Below are positions 30,865 through 41,142 of a stretch of 64,000 nucleotides of DNA, one piece after another. Made by a program: the position numbers and the translations under genes. The stretch's first letter is position 1. The number at the start of each line of letters is the position of its first letter. Source of the DNA: Cloeon dipterum (Eukaryota; Arthropoda; Insecta; Ephemeroptera; Baetidae); contig NC_088786.1 in assembly GCF_949628265.1 (NCBI RefSeq), positions 42,863,681 to 42,927,680 on the forward strand, given 5' to 3'. The notes under the pieces were generated by a model that saw only the letters and a list, made by a program, of their open reading frames with translations, was not told the DNA's origin and did not search any database.

Positions 30865-32134
30865 CTAATTTTCGTTTTGGAATGCACGAGCGGCATTCCC
30901 ACTTTTCATCGTGGATTTTATAATCGTGTTTCTTGAGCAGTTGCCCCGTCGCAAATGACTTTGGACAAAACTCACACTTAATTGTGTTTGACTCACCTCA
31001 TCACCTGGGAAATGCTGTCTTGTGGTATGTCTTTTTAAATCTGCCTTCCTGTATGTAGAGTATTCACAAACATCGCAATTGTACAGCTTCAGTGGCTGTT
31101 CCTCGTGCCCATCCGGCTTTGGTACACGTACCAATGTTCTTACTCCTTCGAAATATTCGATTTTGAATAAAAAGTATTTTTCTTCTTGGTTTTTCGCTTT
31201 AATCTTGTGATTATTGCGGTGTTGGAAAATGTGTCTGAATTCCTTGTCTTCTTTGCACACCTTACAGACGCCCTTGTTTCTATCGTTATACTTCTCAGTA
31301 GCTTTTATCTTATGGGTTTTTTCTTCGGCTGCGCAGAATCAGTATTTATTTTTAGTGTCCTCTTCAGCGTTTGGCCTGAACTTCTACTTATAGAAGGCTC
31401 TGAAATTTGTACATTTCATAAGAAAATATATTAAAATCATAAAAACCCTAATTATTTTTATGCGCAATCGTGCCTTGGTTGAGGAATCAACATGAATGGT
31501 TCCTGACAGAAAAATATCGGAAATAGTATAAATCTCAACAGGTTCATAGCCGCTATGAACTATAAGTTTTCACATTCAATCGGTGGGGGATCTGGAATTT
31601 GCGCTCAGAAATTCCTTATAAAATTTTAATTTCGCATAATATATATAAAAAAGCAATCAAAGGGCCAACCTGGAACAGGCCAAGTTTGAAAGAGAGACAA
31701 CCCTTTTCCTTCCGAAGCTGATGCTTGTTTGAATTTCGGACGATTTTTGGGCTGATGGGCATTTGGTGTTCCGAACAATCACACTTTCCCTCTTTTTGAT
31801 CTGTTCGACTACCAAATCATTGTCAAAGTTGCTCAGTGCTGCCGAAGTTTCCTTTTTCCTCAGCTGCTCCTCCGTTTACTCTGCAGCTGGAATGAAACTC
31901 AGGGTAATTTGATCCTTAAAATCAGAAAGTACATTATTTGCTGAAGTATTTGAGGTCGGATTGTTTCGGTTGAATTAATTCAGGTGCAGAAATGCTTGCG
32001 CTGAAAATTTGGAATCATAATTTTTGGGAAATGGGGATTTGTGGAGAATAAATTTTTTACCTTTGACTCGAACCTGAGAAGCAGCAGGCAACGCAGACAC
32101 GTTTTTTGCACTTGGATCCTTTCGGACAATTCAT
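30865..32134 (-). pseudogene. Dead tandem copy of the C2H2 zinc finger gene
   Basis: It matches the gene at 34557-35911 exon by exon. Exon 1 (32134-32061) is intact (MNCPKGSKCKKRVCVACC). Exon 2 has lost its donor and runs into TAA. Exon 3 (about 31879-31670) carries an in-frame TAA where the working copy has CAG, and has single-base length changes. Exon 4 is shortened. In the last exon the second finger is intact (CDVCEYSTYRKADLKRH), but a frameshift after HFPGDE scrambles the third. The gene can no longer make the full protein. Confidence 0.75.
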
Positions 32135-32817
32135 TATTTGATTTTAATCTGCAGGGCAAAGCGGAATAATTGTTGTTCGAGCCAACGCACCAAGGAAAAT
32201 GAGAAAGACGCTATTTTCTTTCCGTTTTCTACGCTTAGGGGGAGCTTCTCCCTTCTGCTCGGGTTACGCGCCATTTTCGAACTCAGGCCGTTATTCCCAA
32301 AGCCCAAACATTGCTTCGTGAAACTTAACAATTTTTGTTCAGAAATTTTTCTATTTTTTAGGTTTGAAAAATATATAAGGGAGCAAGTAATATAAATATT
32401 CGCTTGTTTGGAGTAATATTTTTGATTTTTTTATGAACGGCCCAGAGGAAAAGGGAGCAGCTGCGTTTTTGCAGAGTCAGAGCTAACTTCTCTGACCTTT
32501 CACTTTTCTGTCCGCGAAAAATCTCGGTAACTTGGACGCACGAAAAACAAAACACAACGAAAAGTCCAGCTGCTTGCGCGGACGCATTCGGTAGTGAGGC
32601 AAGTCTGTATTTAATGTGATTTTTTTAACAGTGTTGGGAACAGGTGAGTTCTTTATTAAAAAATTTAAAAGGCAGCCGTTTTTCCAAGAGAGACGCGGTG
32701 ATCCTTTCTGAGGAGATTAAAGTTTAAGATGAATTGATGAAACTGGCTGATCATATATCCTGCACTCAGGTTGCATAGATTCCTGTCTCTTAGATACACT
32801 GTTAATTTTAATGTGAG

Positions 32818-33180
32818 CTATTCGGAAATTTCGCAAAACTAAAATTAATTTGTTTCTTCAGCCTTGGTTGAGCCTGTTGTTCTGGGGCCTGTTCGGATGA
32901 GAAAATGTTTCTATTTTTCAGTCGAGTAAAAATTATTAAAGTAAAATAAATATCTGCTTGTCAGGATCAGGAATAATATTTTTAATTTTATTAATGAACG
33001 GCCCAGAGAAAGAGGCAGCCAGTTGTTTCATTTTTGCAGAGCCAGAGCTATTTTTGTCTCTCCTAGCTGTTTTCTGTCAGTAAAATTCAGGGTGCACCCT
33101 TTCAAAGGTCAACATGCGCGACTCCCGCGAGATCACGTTCCTCTTCGGTTTCACTGCAGGCACAAAATGGCGTCAAACTT
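32818..33180 (-). pseudogene. Prophenoloxidase gene fragment carried with the duplication
   Basis: 32818-32900 matches the last codons and 3' flank of the PPO gene (36533-36618). 33086-33178 matches the start of its tenth coding exon and adjacent intron (37268-37336). The identical ATCACGTTCCTCTTCGG stretch and the splice acceptor region make the match clear. About 570 bp of intervening PPO sequence is missing. It is a truncated by-product of the tandem duplication. Confidence 0.75.
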
Positions 33181-33239
33181 CCGATTCCCATGCTCCTCAA
33201 GGCCAAGTGGATCGCCGCTCAGACTTTCTTAGTTATTTA

Positions 33240-34556
33240 CTCGGAAATCTGGAGGACGCAAACTCCGTAAATTTTAACGCGATGGGGCCATTTGGTTGCA
33301 AACTATTTGTCAAATAAATTTATTAAATTTCGCGGCGTGCGATTGCAGGCGGCGTTCCATCTGAACGTAAATTTTTTGACTTGAAAGCAATTTGATTAAA
33401 GAAAACTGATGCTCCTCAAAATTCAATTTTGGAACTCATAAAATGTTTTGTAAACAATTAAAAGTTTTTTCACTAATTATTTCATAGAAAAGGCAGGTAT
33501 TCCTTTAGTCCCCTTGCATTTGGCTAAGTTCTCGTCTTTTCGACATCATAATGAATTCGAGGAAATATTTGATGTCGTAATTCTTATCCGTCCATCTCGC
33601 AGATCTTGTTTCTAGCTTCCCGCGGGTCACGTCAGCCAGATCATCAGTGGGTGCATAAATTCAAATAAAATAGAAACAGATTCTTTTTATATTTTGAATT
33701 CCATATAGGATTTATATTTTTTACAGATCAACTTGAGAGGCAGATAAAATCACGCACAAGGAAGAATATTTTTGGTGTTTTAAATATGCCACGCAGCCGA
33801 GTAATTCGTACACAGTTAAAAAGAATTCGAAACTGGGGAAAGGCTGGAATACTGGAAACGCGAGCAAAGCATCGAAAAGAAAAATTTCTACTTCTTTTTG
33901 TTGCGAGAATGATACAAGGAAAATAATGTCTGTTTTTTGTTATTTCAAAAATACTAATTATTTTATATGAAATAAAAACGTGATCCAAAAATTGCAATTT
34001 TTAAATTTATTTCCCCTGTTACAGAATTAACTAGTTGTTCTTTAAATTTAACCATTTCCTAGACAGTTATATGGAATCAAGCACAAACGTAAAATAAAAA
34101 TTAAGACTAATTTTGATCCTTAAAAGATTTTTGCTCTCATATATGTGTATGTTTGTGTCTATTTAATATTTCAGTCGTTTTACAAATTTACTAATTTTAA
34201 TTTAGAATAAATTAACGAGAGACTAGGGTCATCAAGCTTATTTTGTACTCGGCTATCCCAAATTAGAATGACAAACCAAAGGGCATTCCTTTAGCACTTA
34301 TTTGGTTTTGCCTGTTCAAGTTTCGGCTGCCCTGTTTCATAAAATGATATCAGACGTATTATATATATATCTTGCTTTTTAGGTTTATTAAACGCACCTT
34401 TTCTATATCAATGATCTACAGACAAAGGATATAATTCATATTTTTCGAGAAACTTACAGATCAATGAAATAAATGCATGCTGCAACTACATTTCATTCGT
34501 TTCCATCGGCAATTATGAATTCTGGTTTAATATATTCCTTATCGCGTCGTTTGCTG
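33240..34556. other. Spacer between the duplicated blocks
   Basis: AT-rich with no exon chain. From about 34200 on it shares phrases with the sequence downstream of the dead copy (about 30540-30850), marking the other end of the duplication. Confidence 0.45.
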
Positions 34557-35911
34557 TTAATCAATCTCGACAATTTCGTGGCTTGGCTCTTTTGTTGTTT
34601 TGTGATACCTCATTTTGTCATAGGCCATGGTTATCTTGCACTCGCGGCATTCCCACTTTTCATCATGGATGCGATATACGTGTTGCTTCAGCTGTTGCTC
34701 CGTCGCAAATGACTTTGGACAAAACTCGCACTTTTGTGAGTTAAGCTCAGCTGGAAAATGCTGACACATGATGTGTTTTTTAAAATCTTCCTTTCTGTAC
34801 GTATAGTATTCACAAAAATCGCAATAGTACAGCTTCAGTGGCTCTTCCTCGTACCCATCGGGCTTTGGTACACGTACCAATGTTTTGAATCCGTCGATGA
34901 TTTCAATTATGAATATCAAGTCCCCTTCCTGTTGGTTTTCCGAATTTAGTGCTTCAAACCTGTGCCAATTGCGGTGTCCATAAATGTTGCCGACGTCCTC
35001 TTTTTTGCACACCTTGCAGACTCCCTTTCTATAATATTTATCCTGATTCTCAGTTGCTTTTCTTTTACTGTTTCTGGGTTTTTTCTTCGGCTGCGCAGAA
35101 TCGGAATTCAGTTTCCTCTTCAGCTTTTTGCCTGAACGCCCACTTGTAGCAGGCTCTGAAATTTGTACATTTCATTAAAAAATATATTAAAATAATAAAA
35201 ACTCTAATTTATTTTTATGCGCATTCGTGCCTTGGTTGAGGCCTCATTATAAATTGTTCGTGACAAAAAATATCGCAAATAATAAATATCTCACCAGGTT
35301 CAAAGCCTATTTGAACTACGCTTTCACATTCAATCGGCGGGGGATCTGGAATTTGGGCTGGAATCTCAACACTTTGGCTCTCAGAAACACCTTCTAAAAT
35401 GTTATTTTCACATTAATATTAAAAAAATCGATGAATTATTGAAGAGAGCCAACCTGGAACAGGGCCAACTCCAAAAGAAGAGGAACCTGTCGCTTCCGAA
35501 GCTGATCCTTGTTCGGATTTTTGACGATTTTCGGGTCGTCGGGCATTTTTGTTCCAGACAATCACGCTTTCCCGCTTTTTGTTCTGTTCGACTACCAATT
35601 CATTGTAAAACTTGCTCAGTGGTGCCGAATTTTCTTTCTTCCTCAGCTGCTCCTCCGTCTGCTCCGCAGCTGTAATTAAACTCTAGTTATTTACATCCTG
35701 AATCTGTAAGCACATTTACCTAGGAATTTCACATCGGAATGTTCAGTCTCACTGGCTTCGGGGGCAGAAATAATTGCGCTGAAAATTTGGAATCCTAATT
35801 TTCGGGAAATGGGGATTTGTAGAGAACTAATTTTTACCTTTGACTCGAACCTGAGAAGCAGCAGGCAACGCAGATACGTTTTTTGCACTTGGCTCCTTTC
35901 GGACAATTCAT
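34557..35911 (-). CDS. C2H2 zinc finger protein, intact copy
   Basis: Five exons join in phase: 35911-35838, 35778-35720, 35669-35454, 35393-35295, 35155-34557, giving 348 aa. The N-terminus is a short Cys/Lys cluster (MNCPKGAKCKKRICVACC). Residues 20-148 are polar and acidic. A basic stretch (KKLKRKLNSDSAQPKKKPR) near residue 160 looks like a nuclear localisation signal. Fingers follow: CKVC..HRNWH (about 196-214), CDFC..CQH (261-282), CEFC..RIH (292-313), and a degenerate fourth, CREC. Between fingers 1 and 2 lies an insert with TLVRVPKPDGYEEEP. It is probably a nuclear DNA-binding protein of a lineage-specific family. The damaged sister copy is at 30865-32134. Confidence 0.75.
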
Positions 35912-36581
35912 TATTTGATTTTTTTCTGGAGCATAGTGGAATAATTGTTGTTCGAGCCAACGCACCAAGTACAATGAAAAAGACGCTCACTTTTCTTTCC
36001 TTTTTGTACGCTTAGGGGGAGCTTCTCCCTTGAGCTAGGGTTGCGCGCCATTTTCGGATTCTGGCCGTTATTCCCAAAGCCCAAACATTGCTTCGTGAAA
36101 CTTCAAATTATGTTCAGAAAATTTTTCAATTTTTTAGGTTGTACGAAAAATACATAGACAATAAGTAATATAAATATCCGCTTGACGGGAATAATATTTT
36201 TTTATTGATGCATTCGGTGGTGAGGCGAGGCTGCATTTAATGTGATTTATTTTAACAATATGGAGATCATGTGTTTTTTTATTAAAAAATAAAAAAGGCA
36301 ACCATTTTTCCAAGAGAGACACGGTGATCAATCTTGAGATTAAATTTTTCGATGGACTGATGCAACTGGCTGAGCATATCCTCCGCGCGGGTTGCATAGA
36401 TTCCAGTCTCTCTGATACTGTTTTTGTTTTGTTGAGCTCTATACCATTTTATTTAGTATTTTTTGCCTTTTTGTTAATCAAATAAAAACCATTTTGACGG
36501 TATAAAAATATTTATTTATCGCTACAGCTCAACTTTCGAAGCTATTCGGAAATTTGACAAAACTAAAATTAATTTGTGTCT

Positions 36582-39500
36582 TCAGCCTTGGTTGGGCCTG
36601 TTGTTCTGTGGCCTGTTCTGGGGCCTGTTGGGAGGCCTACCCTGGGCGGCCTGCGGCCGCTGCGGCTGCTGCTGCTGCTGCTGGGGCAGGAAGGGGTCGA
36701 AGACGGTGTCGCGGAAGCGGATGAGCACGTCGCCCATGATCATGTTGGGCGTGAGGAACTGCTCGGTGTTGACGACGCCAGGGCGCGGCAGCCGGTCGAA
36801 CGGGTAGCCCATCGCCCTGCGGTCAGGGTACGCCTGGTCCCTGATGCCGCAGTACGACGCCGCATCCCAGCACGCGCCAGGCTTGCGGTTCGCCGCCGAT
36901 TGGTCCCAGTCGGTCGTGTAGTCCGAAACCTGCCGACACCAAAGAATTCAGAACTCAGGGTGCAACCTTTCAAAGGGTTAAAAATATTTCAGATGGCTTG
37001 GTTTTGATTTTATTCTGCCCGGCATTTAATCCTCTTACCCCGAGTTCAAGGTCATTTTACCCTGATCTCAGGGTATTTCGATTTACGCACCATGGCGAAG
37101 ATGACGCTGGGGTAGCCCTCAGGGCTGCCTTTGGGGATGAGCATGTGCTGCGGCCATCCGCAGCCGCAGAAGTTGAATTCGTCCTGAACGGTTCCGCTGC
37201 CATTTGTCGGCGGCCGGTTGAGCTCCAGGTCGCGGAACGTGCGCTCAAACGGAATCGTCACCGACGACATGCGAGACTCGCGCGTGATCACGTTCCTCTT
37301 CGGTTTCACTGCAGACACAAAATGGCGTCAAACATTATCCGCCATTTTTAATTGAAATTCCCACTTACGGTTGACGATGAACTTGTCAAGCTCGATGAAA
37401 ACGTTCCTCTGGTCGACGAAAGACCACTGCTGCCCTCTTTCGTCGAACTTTGGCGCGAGGAAGAGACGCACCAGCGCCTGTCTGGCTTGACCCTGGTTCT
37501 CGACCTTCGGAGGTTACGGTTAATTAATGAAAAAAGGTCAAAAATCGATTCGGATCGGACTCACAGTCACGGTGACCTGGAAGTCTCGGTGGTTGAGGTG
37601 CGTGAACTTGGCCAGCACGGAGCCGCGCGGGTTGAAGTCCATGCCGCGGCTCAGGTCGACCACGTTCTTCTGCCAGAAGGTCTCGAGGACGTTGGCCTCC
37701 GCACTCGGCGTCTGCACCGACACGCCCACCACCCTGACGCCAGGGAAGTCGAGCTAAAATCACATTCAACGGCGAGTTTAAACCATTGCGCATGCGCAGA
37801 AACCTTAGAAAGGTGGATAAGTTGCTCACCTGCTGGACGGTGTACCTGGGCAGGGTGTTCTTGTGCTCGGTGAAGATGTCGTTGACCATGGAGTGCACGC
37901 GGTAGAAGACAGGGTCGCGCATTGCCGTCGCCGAGTCGCCCATCACGCTGAAGGTCTCGAGGTGGCGCTGGTCAGGGTCGTGCACCAGCGACACGGCCAC
38001 GTGCAACAGGTTGTGCATGTTGCCGTACAGCTGGCGGTTCGGGCTCAGGTCGGAAGGTTCGATTATATTGCCCAGAACGTCGATGCCGTCGCGCTCAGTC
38101 AGGGCCATCGTCGTTCCGTTCGGCTGAAATCAGGGTCAACCTGAAGGTTCAATCTGAATATATCCTAAAATGGCCGTTTTTGTATTGGATCTAAACCTAA
38201 AGCGTCACTTTTAGATTTTTGACGACCTGATGACCTGAACCTGAGCTCAGGTCAAAGGTTTATGCACCCTTAAAGTTAAAATATAACCAATTTTTTAAAT
38301 TGAAAATCAAAAGTCTGTAATTTAAACACGAATTTCTAAACTCAGGTCGATTCAGGGTACTCACCAGGTCGATCCTGCCCTTGTGGATGGCCTCGAAGAT
38401 GCGGTCGCGCCAGCGCTGCAGCTCGGCGATGTCGAACTTGAGCTGGTCGGCCTCGCGGTTGACGTCCCTGAGCACGGCGCCGCTAGGTCTGCCGGCCCAG
38501 TTCCTGCTGGCCACCTGGCTGGTCAGCTTGGGGAAGTAGGCCTCCTCGATGGGGTCGTTCAGGTTCTGCAGCCGCTTCACCCGCGGCAGCTTGTTGCACA
38601 TGCGCTCGTAGTCGTAGCGCGCGATGATCTGCTGGTGCATGTAGTAGAACAGCTCGCCGCGACGGTCCTTCGCCACCACCTGACCGACATTTTGACCGAC
38701 AAACAATTTTACCAAGGGGAAATCAGGGTATTTAACCGATTTGAACGTTTTCTTATTTATTAAAAAAATCATCGCACCTCTCGTGGACCTTCGAAAGGGT
38801 AGATCAGGTGCCAGTGCCAGTGGTGAAGGTTGATGCCCAGGTCCTCGCGGAAGTAGGCAAGGCGGTGCTCCAGCTCCAGATTCGTCGCCGTGTAGTCCAT
38901 CGGAATCTCGATCGGAGACTGAAAAGGTTCAAACCCTCTTGAATGTTTTTACCCTGAATTCAATGTAAATTTTGTACCCTGACTGTCTCGTCGAGCAGCA
39001 CGTTGGCCTCCTCTCTGGCCCTGACGAAGACGCCGCCGTCGACGAACTTGTCAGGGAACATTTCGGAGAGGGGCGGCAGGTGGAGGTCCCTGGTGTCAGG
39101 CCGGTGCAGCACCGCCACCGAGAAGGCGTACACGAACAGCCCAGGGTTCACGCGGTCCCTGATGTACGCGGCCGCCGACACGAAGTCCTCCGCGTTCCGC
39201 ATTCCTACCACGAAAAAAATTAAAAATGGCCGAATCCAAAATAGCGGAAGTGGGAGCTTTAAAGGCGCGCGCACCTATGAAGATGGCGATGAGCCTGGCG
39301 GCGAGCTGTCGGTGCAGCGGCACGAAGGTGGAGAAGGTGGCGCGCCGGGGCAGCACCAGCAGGGCCGAGATGTCCGGCACCGTGATGCCCTTGACCGTCA
39401 CCTGCGTGTTGTCCGTTTCTTTGAACCGGTTCTTCAGCACCGACGCCTGCGGACGGTACTTGTCCGTCTGCACAAAATTAAAAATGCGTAAGACACTTGC

Positions 39501-40364
39501 ATTTGCTTACCAACCGGTTTTTTACCAATTATCGCGCAAGAAATGAATTTATTTGTATGAAAATCTTAAATTCTTCTACTGTGCACATATTTTGTTTTAA
39601 ATTGCCATTTGCTGCCTTCAATTTCTCGAAAAATTAATTTCATAAAATTTTTAAAATCGAGGTCGTGAGCAAATAATTATTTTTTTTTCAAAATATTTGG
39701 GTATTTTGCAACCCTGGACACTTGGAACTTTAAAGAACAGGACGAAAAACCAGTCTTTCTATATTTTTGGAATAACTCGACTCACGAGGTAATTTTGCGG
39801 GACGTCGAGGACGATGCCCTTGTCGCCCTTCGGCATGAAAACGGGCTCAGTCGGACGCTCCAGCAGGGACAGCGTCAGGTCCTGCAGCTTCACTCCTCGC
39901 TGCTGCGCATCCACTGCGCACAAAAATAAAAAATGCCTCCGATATTTGAATTTTCAATTTTTTACAATATTAAATTTGCCTCAGAAAGATCAATTTAAAA
40001 GTTTCTTGCTATCTGATCCAAAATTAGGACACGCCGGTCAAAAAGGTCTTGACTGATAACGATTTGATACATACAAAGAAATACAAACATTTATTCAATT
40101 TTAAATGATATTATAACTCTCTTTGACTTATTTAGTTGTCAGTAAGTATTAATTTATATTTTAATTGATAGCAAAAATTTAATTATCAATTTTCCAGCGT
40201 GCTTTAAACAAACAGCCTCTATTAAATTTGAATTTGCTGAAAATCTTTGTGCTTTTGCCTGGCTGGCTGCACAATTAAATAAATTATTACAAATGTGATC
40301 GCTCAACAACAATTTTCGTACCTGTTGCGGTGAGGACGGCGGCGGCGACGGCGAGCAACAGCAT
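36582..40364 (-). CDS. PPO: Prophenoloxidase with predicted signal peptide
   Basis: Eleven exons join in phase: 40364-40322, 39913-39786, 39467-39275, 39204-38978, 38918-38778, 38679-38365, 38123-37830, 37753-37565, 37504-37369, 37308-37091, 36929-36582. The product is 743 aa. It is the copper oxidase that makes quinones for melanin in arthropod defence. Visible marks are the activation cleavage site NRF (R71-F72), copper A in LHHWHWHLIYP (H230, H234) with H259 of FYYMHQQ, and copper B H386 and H390 of NMHNLLH with H426. GDSATAMRDPVFYR and the thioester-like GCGWPQHML also match PPO rather than haemocyanin. Two oddities: exon 1 encodes MLLLAVAAAVLTATV, a signal-peptide-like start where insect PPOs normally have none, and the C-terminus is a Gln/Pro/Asn/Arg-rich tail of about 40 residues. 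Exon 1 is the least certain exon. Confidence 0.92.
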
Positions 40365-41142
40365 CTTGCTCGTGCGATTGTTGCCAACCGACTGGCTGGG
40401 GCCGCGCCAGTGACAAGCAGAATAAAAATCGAAAGTCTTTTCGACCTTGAACTCATCATCCAAACTGGTTTCGCTGCTTTCATTGGACAGCAAAAAATAT
40501 CGGTAGCTTTTTTCCTCGCGCAAATCTCAAATGCAGAGTGAAAAAATAAATCTTCAAGGTGATCTTGCGCCGCAGCATTGTTGTTGGGAATTTCCCACAG
40601 GAGGAGATGGAATAAAACGGCATTCGTTGCGTCACATTTGTTTGCGTTTTTATTTACGAGTAAATTATAACAGCATTTCCATCCTGCACATCTGCGACGA
40701 CTTTTAAATATAGAGTACTTTTGATGCTTTCAAGTCTTGACACAGCAAAAAGACGAGTTTGTTTTTCAGCTGTTATATGCATAAGAGAATATTTTTGTTT
40801 GTTTGTTTCGCGTCTCCTTTTGTGTGTTCTTTGCTTTGGTATATGATTATAATAATAGATTAGTGTGTGAATTGCCGACCCACCTGGTCGGTCGGCCGGT
40901 CGGCCGACGGCACTTTTGCGGCTGAGATTCGAAAGGACTAAAAATTCGAGAGAGAGTAGGAATCGAGCAAAGTGCCGCGCGCGCCGCCGCCGCCATTATT
41001 TATTTATTTTTATTTTTTTAATTTTTATTCTCCATCAAAGCTAAACTTGTGTGTGTTTGTTTCTTTGTTTGTGTGTGAGAGTGTGTGTTTAACAATAATT
41101 AACTGGATAAGATCTAGAGTAATGAGATCACAGGGTCAAAGG
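40365..41142. other. PPO upstream region and flippase 3' UTR
   Basis: Minus-strand polyadenylation signals (TTTATT on +) near 40994-41010 suit the flippase, whose stop is at 41143. The PPO promoter should lie in 40365-40900; no clear TATA box is seen. A TGTGTTTG-rich low-complexity stretch lies at 41050-41090. Confidence 0.45.

Noticed and set aside
36576-37007. 143-codon + strand frame
   Set aside because: Antisense of the last prophenoloxidase exon.
37785-37799. Single NRF-1-like palindrome in a prophenoloxidase intron
   Set aside because: One copy of GCGCATGCGCAG alone is not enough to call a regulatory site.
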